DNA of 64,000 nucleotides from Scenedesmus sp. ARA3 (lineage: Eukaryota > Chlorophyta > Chlorophyceae > Sphaeropleales > Scenedesmaceae). Numbering within the stretch: the stretch's first letter is position 1; each line of letters begins with the position of its first letter. A program made the position numbers and the translations under genes. This document shows, piece after piece, positions 1-9,403 of the stretch. Below the pieces are notes generated by a model. That model was given only the letters and a program-made list of their open reading frames with translations, was not told where the DNA came from and did not search any database. The DNA is taken from NCBI GenBank assembly GCA_004335835.1, contig RWJK01001753.1, positions 100,268 to 164,267 of the forward strand, written 5' to 3'.

Positions 1-95
1 AGACACCCCCATGGCATGCACTGTTGCACAGAACATGCTGTCCTGCAACGATGAGGTCTGCTTTGGTCACCAAGCACAGTGCTGCTCGCTCTCAC

Positions 96-302
96 CTGTG
101 ATGCGTTTCTTCGCCACAACGACAGAGTCGTGGGCATGCCGCAGGTCTTTCTTCAGCTGCTCTATGTCGGCTGCTTCCTCAGGTGCACTCCTGCGCCGCC
201 TGTGCCACCACATGCATAATGCTGTCGCCACCAGCAGGAGAAGCACGCCTGCTGATGCTGCACCGAAGCCAGAAGAAGAGCCATGGCTGCTTGTCGGGAC
301 AC
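96..302 (-). CDS. Possible internal exon of a membrane-anchored coiled-coil protein (gene continues outside)
   Basis: On the minus strand an open stretch is bounded by an AACAG acceptor (first exon base 302) and a GTGAGAG donor (last exon base 96). It has no start codon, so it would be an internal exon. It reads as a Ser/Gly segment, a hydrophobic helix (ASAGVLLLLVATALCMWW), a basic stop-transfer patch (HRRRR) and a charged helix (EEAADIEQLKKDLRHAHD) that looks like a coiled coil. A further acceptor near base 42 could open a next exon in the right phase, so the gene may run off the left edge. I do not recognise the family and could not find the 5' exons with confidence between 303 and 1100. 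Confidence 0.3.
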
Positions 303-1113
303 CTGTTGACAGAGGTGCCAGCAGAATCAGTGGTAAATGACATAAGGCACGTTAAGATGGAGACTAAACAGTAGTGGGCAGCCTTATTGCCGGGGCCTGT
401 GATGCTGCTACACCCATGGCACACACATGCTGCTTCTGGGACGCAGCTAAAGTTGCACCACTGGGACGTGCGGTGCTGTGCTGCTGCTCACCCTGTTGTA
501 ACATGAGCAGGCGAACCATCTTAAGCGCCACTGGCAGTATATGCGTCGCTCAGTGGATGATTGCGTTTAATTGCATTCCAACAGTGCAGGCTCGTCAATC
601 ATTGACTGACGGTCAGTATAGTTTTCTCAAGTTCAGAACACGGCTGCCTCAAGGCTTGCTGTGGTGCGCAGCAAAAACGTTAAAAGTGAGAAGCTTGTTG
701 ATATATCGATGGCAGGAGGCAACAGGCTCTCCGCCCTGCACGGCAGTACGGATTTGCTGACGGGCTTGCCAGTTTTGAGCGAACTCAGCATATGTTTAAA
801 AAAAACTGTGGATGACAGTTTGTCGTAACTCCTGCAGTTTCAGGTGTGCCGGTGCCTGCTTGCATGGTCGGCAGGGCCTTCGGGGTCTCCGTGACTTCAC
901 CTGGCCAAAGCCCTGGAGGTTCGCATGGCACTGTGAACCACCGGTGATGTGCGTGCCCTTTGCACAACATTCAACGAAAAGAACTCTTCTGTGATGCTGT
1001 TACGGTCTCTGCAGTGCACAGTCTAGCAGATCACAGCACCTACTGTTGTCCTTCAGCAACTGGTGGAGTGCAGAAGGTACCCTCTCATTCTTGGCGTACA
1101 GATCTGCTTAGAA
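303..1113. other. No supported gene; upstream flank of the EMC10-like gene
   Basis: Short open frames occur on both strands, but none has a recognisable domain or a closing exon chain. Part may be 5' exons or introns of the minus-strand candidate at 96-302, and the right part should hold the promoter of the gene starting at 1114. Confidence 0.4.
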
Positions 1114-3743
1114 ATGATGCAAGCAGCATCTGCAGTGCTGCTGTTGTTGTTGGCAGCCAGCAGCACAGTAAGCAGAGCAGCACAGACGCAATGTATAGTG
1201 GAGCACTCGCTTGATGGAGGCAGCAGCTACCAACGAATTGGGCTGCTGCAACTAGATGACGACACAAAGGTGAGAGCTGTGCAACATTTGTGTGTTTTGG
1301 AATGCAGAGCATTGTAATGGTTGGCGCCCTTTGTCAGCTGCAGCTAGCGTCGCTGCAGCATCATCATAGCAGCATCAGCAACAGCAAGCAGCCCATGCTA
1401 TGGCGCATCAGGTGAAGCAAGCATAAAGCTATGCCATGTTCACAGCTGTTCACAGCTACCGACACACTGTGCTGCTGCAGATAATAAATGCCGGCAGCAG
1501 AGATCAACAGCTGCTGCAGCAGTGACTGAGCTCACCCGCCCTCCATGCCCCACAGCACCCTACGGCTACCATACTTGCATGCTTTCCTGCATCAATCACA
1601 GCAGAACCAAGCTTACTTCGCCCTTGCTTTTCCGTGTTTCTAGGGTGGCCAATCCGCTGTGACAGGCTCTTACCAGCGGCAGCCAACTACAGCGCAGCAG
1701 CTGGACCAGCTGAAGCAGCTCGTGGAGCAGGATAGGTGCGAGACTCGGCACACTTAACTGTGCTTCAATAACTGCAGGCATCTGCAGTTTGCGCCCTGCC
1801 GCTGTCATACCATAGTGGCCTAACGCTGTCTATCACTTGATTTGCATTCCAGCAGATTTTTGCCTGCAACGCACACTGCCAATACAACTGTTGACGCAGC
1901 ACCCCTCATTCCGCATCGCTTGCCACACCCACTAGGCGTAGTACCTGCTCCTCACATAAGCCATATATCTGTTATTCTCTGATGCCACGGGGACGCAACA
2001 TAACTGCATATATCCATCGTCAATCCTGCAGGCTGTACCTGTGGCGCCTCAAGCCCCAGGGCCAGCCCACCATCCTCACTTCTATCAAAGCAGCATGCTT
2101 CGCGCAGCACCTGCAGCAGCACACGCCCGTGCTGCACCTGGACGCCGCAGGCCACGTCATCAGCAGCCAGCTGGCAGTTCCTGCAAGCCACGATGGCTCC
2201 TGCAGCCCTGCAAAGGCGCTTGCTGAGCTGGCAGTGCTGAAGCATGATGCCCAGGCAATGGCAGAGCCAGTGGAGATGCAGGTGATCTTGATACAATACA
2301 ATACTATATGGTATATAGTTTTGTTTTGTATTGTAATGTGTTGTATTATGCCGTATAGTATATTGTAATGTATTGCAATGGCAGAGCCCGGGGAGATGCA
2401 GTTGATCTGAGGTTTGAGCAGCATGGTGGCGGGGGCGCTTTCCAACATTATTGAATGCACATATGTTGCAAGTTGCAATCACAAAGCGTGCTGTCTGCAA
2501 CTCTGTGTACTGCAGGTGGTGGTGAAGGCGCCTGTGCTTGCGCCGCGCGTGCCTGCAGGGCCAGAGGGCGTCCCAGTGGAGCTGGCTACAGCAGCTGCAG
2601 GTGCGGCCCTTGCAGGATGATCAAAACAATAACGGGAATGATTTGCAGCTGCTGTGTTGGGAGCTAGCGGCTGTCCGGTGTGGTTGTTGTGTGTGCACAT
2701 GCTGGCTCATTGGGTGCTGTAGGTCACACGCGTCTGTGCCCCACTCCCAGGCTTGCCAAGTGGTCCAGGGTAATGCACTCCACATGATGCACCTATTCTG
2801 CCATTTGTGCCTGCAGGAGGTGCACCCAAGCCAGCCGGCCAGCAGCAGCAGCAGCAGCAGGGTGGCCAGGCTGGTGCTGGCGGGCAGCAGCAGCAGCAGC
2901 AGGAGGGTGCTGAGGGCGAGGCTGCTGCCCCGCCTGTCGACAACCGCACCTGGTGGCAGAAGAACTGGCTCTTTGTGATGGCTGGCGGCACATTCGTGAG
3001 TGGCGGTGCTGTGTTTTAAATCAACAGGCCTCAGGGGTGTTGGCTGGCAGAGCAGGGGGCTGCTGATTGTGATAGCGTGCACTTACAAAGGCTGCTGTGA
3101 CCAGCTGGCGCAGGCATGTGAATGCTGTGATCATGTGAGGCAAACCGGCTCAGCTACATTGTGTTACGGCGGAACACGCCAGTGCTGTGAGCTTGCTGGT
3201 GGCAGAAGAACTGGCTGTTTGTGATGGCTGGAGGCACCTTTGTGAGTGCGTGCTGCTGCTGTTACATACTGTGTGCTATTGTAGCAGCTATGAAAACAGC
3301 TATGAAACATAGCCCTGAGGGATCATTGCAGCAGAGCAGAGGGCTGCTGCCTGTCACAGCAGGCACCACACAACAACTGCCAACAACGATGCGAATGTTG
3401 GAGGCTGTGGTTCAGTACCAGCCGCTGGCACAGCAGCGATAGTTGAGGCAAACCATGCGAGTGCCTTGAGCACGCTGGATGCTGCTGTGCTTGCTGTCCA
3501 TGTGCGTGTTGCATGGTCCTACTTGGCACCTCTCCACGTGGACATTCACGTGTGGACATTGCAGCAGTCAGGCACCTGCATTGTTCCTTTTTCTTATGTT
3601 TTCCTGCTTCGTGTGCCTGTGCCGCTGTCCTGCAGGTGTTGAACATGGCCCTGAAAAACGCCATCCCAGACCCGCCCCCTGCAGCAGGAGCTGCCAGGCC
3701 TGCTGGTGCAAGGCCTGCCGGCGCTGCAGCACGCAGGCAGTAG
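1114..3743 (+). CDS. EMC10: ER membrane protein complex subunit 10-like protein
   Basis: Six exons with consistent phase: 1114-1269, 1644-1735, 2032-2281, 2516-2600, 2817-2995, 3636-3743, giving about 270 residues. The order is a signal peptide (MMQAASAVLLLLLAASS), a luminal beta-rich part starting with CIVEHSLDGGSSYQRIG and continuing with RLYLWRLKPQGQPTIL, a Gln/Gly-rich linker, then RTWWQKNWLFVMAGGTF, which fits the single C-terminal membrane helix of EMC10, and a short Pro/Ala tail. EMC10 is a subunit of the ER membrane complex, which inserts transmembrane segments. Similarity is strongest at the start of the luminal domain and at the WWQKNW membrane boundary; the linker is longer than usual. 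Start chosen at the first ATG before the signal peptide (a second ATG follows at once). Introns 3 and 5 each contain a copy of the preceding exon end. Confidence 0.83.
2376..2410 (+). repeat. Copy of EMC10-like exon 3 end, donor lost
   Basis: Repeats 2256-2290, the last bases of exon 3 plus the start of intron 3, about 120 bp downstream. The donor GT after GATGCAG has become TT. The stretch between original and copy is unusually AT-rich, with TATA/ATTGTA-type short repeats. Confidence 0.8.
3197..3241 (+). repeat. Copy of EMC10-like exon 5 end with intact donor
   Basis: Repeats 2951-2995, which encodes the WWQKNW membrane segment, and is followed by GTGAGTG like the true exon. The four differences seen are all third-position synonymous changes (Leu, Gly, Thr, Phe codons). 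Similarity continues into the intron, for example the GCAGAGCAG..GGGCTGCTG and GAGGCAAACC blocks, but there it is much weaker and has indels. Confidence 0.85.
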
Positions 3744-4109
3744 CAGTAGCAGCAGCAGCTGCAGGACAATCCAATGACTTTATTAGTTGTGTGGGTCAGC
3801 ATGGCGAGGTTGGTGGTGCAGCAGTGCAGCAGCAGCGGTCAGCTGTATGGTCCTGAAGATGGGCAGCTCGCAACTGCCGGGCAGCTGCTGTGGCAAGCAG
3901 CCTGTGAGGAGCATGTTTGCTGGTGCCTGCATAAGATGGGCAGCAATCGTTTTGCTGCAAAAAGAGCGATGGTTGCTGCGCAGCTCACATATGCGACCCG
4001 CTTCGTGGTTGAGTGTGGTTGAGTGCTACAGGGGCCCTGAGGGTGCAGGGCTTGGTACGTCACCCTCGGGCCTCTGACCGTTTCCTTCTACTCATGGCCT
4101 AGTATCTCG

Positions 4110-4115
4110 TGTAAC
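4110..4115 (+). promoter_or_regulatory. Probable TGTAA polyadenylation signal of the EMC10-like gene
   Basis: TGTAAC lies about 370 bp after the EMC10-like stop and 85 bp before the next start codon. TGTAA is the usual chlorophycean poly(A) signal. If right, little room is left for the promoter of the downstream gene. Confidence 0.5.
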
Positions 4116-4199
4116 TTGTGTAGATGAACGAAGGAATGGTTTGAGAGGCAGTAGTTCGATTTGATTTCTACGTAGCGGGCTGCTGTCCAATACACAGAC

Positions 4200-5247
4200 A
4201 TGCAGGCCACACACTCCCTAGCATCGCGGCCGCTCCGCGTGCAGCGCAGAAGCGTGTTGTGCAGATGCGAATCAAATGGAGCGAAAAAGAAGGTCGTTGT
4301 GCTCGGCGGCACCGGACGTGTTGGCTCAGCAACAGCAGTGTCCCTGATAGACAACTTCAGCCAGCAGTATGAGATCACAGTAGCAAGCAGAAGCCAGGAA
4401 TCGTTTGACAAGATATGCGAGCTACGGCCAGGTGATTGGCAGTGCTGAGAAGCCTGCAGGCAGTACATGTGCACCTTCATGGCCTGCTGCTGCAGCTGCC
4501 TGCTCATGCAGGGCGTTCTGCTGCTCCCAGTGCTGGCCGCATGCCTAACCTCAGCACATAAAATACGTGCGTATGCAGGTCTTAAAAACGCGCGCTTTGC
4601 TCCTTGTGACATCACAAACAAGGAGTCAATCAAGGTGTGGAGACTGCCTTGCCTGAACTGCAGCTCTGCTGCCAGCCTGAGCGGTCATGGTCCAATGCAG
4701 GGACGTGCATTGCAGCTGCCACGCAAGCAGCAGATGCACGAAGGCGTGCCTAGTGCATTCACAGTTATGTGGCAGTACTGTAGTAGTAATGGCTGCTGAT
4801 GCAAACCATAGTGTGCCCTCTCAGTGCGATAAGTAACATGTGCAGCCAGGTAGCGGTGCCTTGGAGTCTTGTCATGTGCATGAATCATTGGCATGAATCA
4901 CTTGATGAGTCACTTGACAATAGCACGCAGCAGCTGCCAGGATGTGTCGTTGAAGAACAGCAGTTGCACAGCAGACAGTGAAGCCCTGGGAAACACTCTG
5001 CAGCAGTGCGCCAGCCTGGCATGTTTATGCTTGTGCTTTTGCCTGCCTGCGAGCATGCCTGCTGCGCTACACACAGAACTTCAGTTGTGGTCCCTGCGCC
5101 AGTTGATGCTCCTGCAGCACTGAGCAGTCGTGTGCCCACCAGATTATATCTGTAACTGCTGCAACTCAGCGGGGGTTGGAGGCCAACACATTGTGTTCAG
5201 TTCATCTTCTGTGCTGCTGTCACAGCAAGTTGCAACAACACGCGCTT

Positions 5248-5288
<41 letters not shown>

Positions 5289-6850
5289 GCCGCGCCGCCG
5301 CCAGGCGCTCATCGCTGGCACAGACCTGGTGCTTCATACTGCGGGGCCCTTCCAGCACTCCAAGAACTTCAACGTGATTGAGGCAGCGCTGGAGACGAAG
5401 ACGCCCTACATAGACGTCTGTGATGACACACATTACTCACAGGGGTGCGGCCTGTGCTGCTGCTGATGCTGCCAAGTGGAGTTTCCCTGCATGCCGGCCT
5501 GCTAAAAGTGTAACTCCGACTCAGGTTTTTGAACCTTTGCAGCTCCTGCAGAACTCAGCTTGCGCTCACAAGCTATTGCCGCATGCAGCGCGCTGTTAAT
5601 TCACCTCCTTCTCTTCAAGCCTGCTGTCTGCTACTTACTGCTTTCGCGGTCTGTCTGCTGCAGCATCAAGGGCTGCCACGCCCGGGCTGTTGCGGCAGGC
5701 ATCCCTGCCCTCACCACTGTCTGTTTGAACTGCTGGAACTGATTTGCGCGGCTTTGCATTTGTGCTGCTGCAGCATCAAGGGCTACACGACCAGGCTGTT
5801 GCCGCAGGCATCCCTGCCCTCACCAGTATTGGATTGACCTGCTTGAACTGCTCCGTACTGCTTTGAATCTGCGCCTGCTGCAGCATCAAGGGCTACCACG
5901 ACCAGGCTGTTGCGGCAGGCATCCCTGCCCTCACCACTGCCGGCATCTACCCCGGCACCAGCAATGTGATGGCAGCACACATCGTGTCCATCAGCAGAGG
6001 GGAGTACGACGAGAACTGGAACTACAAGCAGCCGGCAGCAGGTGCGGGTGATCAGATGGCAGTGGCTAAAGGGCACTCTGTGCAGTTGTGTTGTGTTGGG
6101 CGGGTGTGTTGGGTGGCTGGCGGTTGGTTGCCGCGTGGTGCTGCAGCTCACATCTGCTTTGTTCCTTCAGTAGAGACTGTCAGTAGAGGCCGTCAGCGGG
6201 GGGNNNNNNNNNNNNNNNNNNNNNNNNNNNNNNNNNNNNNNNGGCGTGCGACGTTAACTGGAACCACAAGCAGCCGGCAGCAGGTGCGTGTGATGGCCGT
6301 GTGATGGCCGTTAGGCGCTTCTGTGGCCTGTTGGGCTTTTGACGATGGGGGCGTATTGTGTTGTGGAGGAAGGGGTGCTTTTGTGCAGACAACAAGCAGC
6401 GGCAGCAGGCGCGTGTCATGATCAGGTGGCAGCGCACAGGGGGCGTATCGTGTATGTGGAGAAAAAGGGTCTTTCGTGCATACCTGGTTGCAGTACGACC
6501 ACACCAAACCTGGTGTCGGCAGCTTGCAACCAGGTGTGCACAAACCACCTAGGTGCATGCTTTAAGGCTGTGGAGGGATGGCGTGGTGGAAAGGGTTGGT
6601 TGGGAAAAGGGTTGGCTGGTTGGGAAAGGGTTGGTTCGGTTGGGGTTGGTTGGCTGGCCGGTGGCGTGCTGCTGCAGCTTGCATCTGTCTGGAGTAGTTC
6701 AGTTCAGCCGGCCACATGCGAGCGTTCATGCAGTTCTTGTGGTTGCTGCTCCTGCTGCTTCAGTGCTGCCTTGACTGCCGCTGGTGCTGCTGGCGCTGCT
6801 AGCATGCGTCACTAGTGTCGCAGCATATATCAACATACACCACCCCATGT

Positions 6851-6899
<49 letters not shown>

Positions 6900-7936
6900 T
6901 GAGGGCATTGAGCCCACCATGCTGCGCTACAGCTACTACACCGCTGGCAGCGGCGGCGCAGGGCCCACCATCCTGGAGACGTCCTTCCTGCTGGCTGGAG
7001 AGCAGTGCACGGTGTACAAGGAGGGCCAGGCGTACCAGCTGCCACCCATTAGTAACAGGCGGGAGGTGGACTTTGGGCCAGGTGGGGACAGCAGAATGGG
7101 TCCGAGTTTAGGTTTCTGGAGTTTGCAAGCCACAATAGGAGGGAGGGTAAGACTCGGGGCTAGTTCAAGAAAGCAGGTTGGGGGTTGCCTTATTGGGCGC
7201 AGGTATTTGGTGCTTGCGCGTCCCACCATCCTGGAGATATCCTTCCTGCTTGCTGGCGAGCAGTGCACAGTCTATAAAGAGGGCCAGGCGTACCAGCTGC
7301 CACCGATTAGTAACAGGCGGGAGGTGGACTTTGGGCCAGGTGGGGACACATCAGGCTGTATGCTTGTGTAGTGCACAGTACTTTGCCAGGGTGTGTTTGT
7401 CAGCAATCATGCACCCTACAAGTTCATCACACACTGCCACGTTTTGCGGCGTTGCAGGCATCGGGCGCAAGGGCGTGTACCTGTACAACCTGCCCGAGGT
7501 CATGTCTGCGTTCAAGTACATCAAGGTGCCTGGCGTGAGTGCGCGCTTCGGCACCGACCCCTTCATCTGGAACTGGGCGATGTGGCTGGTGGCGCGGCTG
7601 TGCCCACCACAGTTCCTGCAAGACAGGAGCCAGGTGGGCTATGAGAGTGTTGAAAGGTTTAGGGTTTTGGGTGTTAGGGCACCGATCCCTTCATCTGGAA
7701 CTGGGCGATGTGGCTGGTGGCAAGGCTGTGTCCGCCGCAGTTCCTGCAGGACAGGAGCCAGGTGGGTGCGTTGGTGGGCTGGTGGGCTGGTGGGGTGGCG
7801 GGCTGGTCAGCTGTGGTTCATTTGGCTGCGGCAATTCAGGGGGCTGCAGTTTGAGCTAAACGTAATGTCAGCACATTGGGCGGCAATGGCACCTTTGAAG
7901 ATAGTGTGTTGTGGGGCTGAGCGCTGATGTGCGTTG

Positions 7937-7967
<31 letters not shown>

Positions 7968-9171
7968 AGGTGCGCTGGCTGGCGCGCCTGAGTGACCCCT
8001 GGGTGCGCATCGTGGACAAGATCATCGGCGAGGCAGTGGTGAGTCAGCAGCGACACGTCAGCAACAGCACAAGCAGCAAGCAGCTAAATAGTTAGCTTCA
8101 TCTGTAGCAGCGTAGCAGCTGTTGTGGTGAGCGACCCCTGGGTGCGCATCGTGGACAAGATCATCGGCGAGGCAGTGGTGAGTGGGGACAGGCAAAACTT
8201 GGGACGCATGTGCCCTGCTGTACTTGGTACGTGTAGCAGTATGCCCTCACATCTGCGTGGCATGGTTGACTTTTGGTACGCATTGTGAACAAGATAATCA
8301 GTGACGCAGCAGTGACGCGCCATAAGCAGCAACCATATCTCCGTTGAACAGCAGCAAGCCGCCACTACTTCTGGCTGCTGCTTCTGTGGCTGCTGTAGCA
8401 GCTGCAGCAGTGACACATCCAGTTGCTGTTCCCGCGGCTGCAGCAGCAGCACCGGTATGCGCGTGGAGGTTGACTTTGACGGCGGCAACAACTTATTCTT
8501 TTCAATCTCAGATTTAAGGAAGCATTTATCAGTTTCCCGCGCCTGCAGGGTAAGGGCGTGGAGGTGGGCTGTGAAAGAGGCAAGACCGAATCTGCTTTGA
8601 TTTAAAAGTTCAGCAAGAAACTTCCATGTTCTGGTTTACCGGATAATCGTGTTTGCAGGGCATGCGCGTGGAGGTGGATTTTGAGGGCGGCAAGAATGCC
8701 AGCGGCATCTACGTGCACAAGAAGCTGCCTGAGGCCATGGGCAACAGCGTGGCAGCCTTTGCACACGCCGTGCTGAGCGGGCAGAGCCAGCCGGGCGTGT
8801 GGTACCCTGAGGAGAAGGAGGCACTGGCGGTGAGCTGTTGTTTTGAAATGGTTTTGAATTGGTTTTGAAGTGAAGAATGTACCACAGCAGCGAGCATTTG
8901 GCGTTACACATGTCATGCTGTTTTGATGTGATGGCTGCGGTGCAGGTGGCAGAGCCAGCTGGGCGTGTGGCAGCCTGAGGAAAAGGATGCGCTGCTGTTG
9001 TCGCATCAGGTGGCCAGTGGATGTGGATGGGCAGAGCTAGCTTAGCGTGGTCCATACCCATTGTTCCACCTGGCGTGCTGCTGCTGCTGCGTGCAATTCG
9101 CCGCGCGTCCCTGCAGTACGTTGCCAAGCGCTGCAGCTGCTCACTGTCCATACCCACTGCTCTGCCTGGCG

Positions 9172-9213
<42 letters not shown>

Positions 9214-9336
9214 GCGCAGGACCGCCGCGCGTTCCTGCAGTACGCGGCCAAGGGCTGCACCCGCTTCGACCTCAACCGGCCTGCCTGGGCACTGGAGAGC
9301 GATGTGAAGCAGCTGGGTGGCCTCATCTACTGGTGA
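4200..9336 (+). CDS. Plastid saccharopine-dehydrogenase-like NAD(P)-binding oxidoreductase
   Basis: Nine exons in phase: 4200-4431, 4579-4634, 5305-5444, 5884-6041, 6899-7081, 7458-7633, 7970-8038, 8659-8829, 9220-9336; 433 residues. Residues 1-30 look like a plastid transit peptide. A Rossmann fold follows with GGTGRVG at about 36-42, then DLVLHTAGPFQ, YIDVCDDTHYSQ and AGIPALTTAGIYPGTSN, all typical of the saccharopine dehydrogenase/carboxynorspermidine-synthase superfamily. The C-terminal half (GIGRKGVYLYNLPEV, DPFIWNWAMWLVARL) fits the catalytic-like domain of plant and cyanobacterial homologues of about 430 residues. The exact reaction is not known from sequence, and true lysine catabolism is not implied. 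Nearly every exon boundary has one or more partial copies in the neighbouring intron, and one intron contains an assembly gap. Confidence 0.92.
5664..5826 (+). repeat. Two decayed copies of the start of exon 4 with acceptor (110-bp tandem unit)
   Basis: The true exon 4 starts at 5884 after CTGCTGCAG. The same acceptor plus about 55 bp of exon occurs at 5664-5719 and 5774-5826, giving a period of 110 bp. The first copy has three amino-acid-changing differences (Tyr to Cys, Asp to Ala, Gln to Arg); the second lacks one base in the Tyr-His codons and is frameshifted. Between copies the TTGAACTGCT element is also repeated, so the unit is intron end plus exon start. Confidence 0.88.
6204..6242. 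other. Assembly gap (39 N)
   Basis: A run of N inside intron 4 of the saccharopine-dehydrogenase-like gene. Sequence on both sides resembles the end of exon 4 (6170-6203 weakly, 6243-6283 strongly), so the gap lies inside a duplicated copy. Confidence 0.99.
6243..6409 (+). repeat. Two copies of the end of exon 4 with donor
   Basis: 6243-6283 repeats the last 40 bp of exon 4 (encoding NWNYKQPAAG), with Tyr changed to His, and keeps a GTGCGTG donor. A weaker third version at 6389-6409 has GC in place of the donor GT. The true junction is at 6041/6042. Confidence 0.8.
6853..6898 (+). repeat. (CTG)n array forming the 3' end of intron 4
   Basis: About fourteen CTG units run directly into the CCAG acceptor of exon 5 (6899). 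Similar arrays precede exons 3 (to 5304), 7 (7937-7969) and 9 (9175-9219) of the same gene. Confidence 0.9.
7222..7339 (+). repeat. 118-bp copy of exon 5 end with donor
   Basis: Copy of 6964-7081 followed by the same GTGGGGAC donor. Seven codons differ synonymously (Leu, Gly, Thr, Val, Tyr, Lys, Pro) and one by replacement (Thr to Ile). The copy has no acceptor of its own matching the exon 5 start, so as it stands it is a partial exon. Confidence 0.9.
7678..7761 (+). repeat. 84-bp copy of exon 6 end with donor
   Basis: Copy of 7550-7633 (from GTDPFIWNW to the end of exon 6) with a GTGGGT donor. The seven differences are all synonymous (Asp, Ala, Arg, Cys, Pro, Pro, Gln codons), none amino-acid changing. 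Confidence 0.92.
8127..8313 (+). repeat. Copies of exon 7 with donor
   Basis: 8127-8177 repeats the last 51 bp of exon 7 (SDPWVRIVDKIIGEAV) and its GTGAGT donor; a Ser codon differs synonymously and the first codon is Val instead of Leu. 8276-8313 is a much more decayed third version with replacements and no clear donor. Confidence 0.85.
8454..8570 (+). repeat. Two copies of the start of exon 8 upstream of it
   Basis: 8454-8491 repeats the beginning of exon 8 (GMRVEVDF) with four synonymous and two conservative replacement differences, without a good acceptor. 8549-8570 is a shorter version preceded by CTGCAG. The true exon starts at 8659. Confidence 0.78.
8948..8998 (+). repeat. Copy of the end of exon 8
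   Basis: Resembles 8779-8829 (GQSQPGVWYPEEKEALA) about 170 bp downstream, with several replacements and no GT donor at the equivalent place. Confidence 0.75.
9099..9136 (+). repeat. Decayed copy of the start of exon 9
   Basis: Resembles the beginning of exon 9 (DRRAFLQYAAKGC) but lacks the acceptor; the true exon follows at 9220 after a (CTG)n array. Confidence 0.7.
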
Positions 9337-9360
9337 AGCCGCTGCAAAAAAGGCGCAGCA

Positions 9361-9403
9361 ACATCCACTGGGTGCAGCTGCTGGGCAGCCTTATCCACAG
9401 GTG
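9361..9403 (+). repeat. Decayed copy of the 3' end of the last coding exon
   Basis: Resembles 9302-9336, including the TGA, in the 3' flank immediately after the stop codon. Confidence 0.6.
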
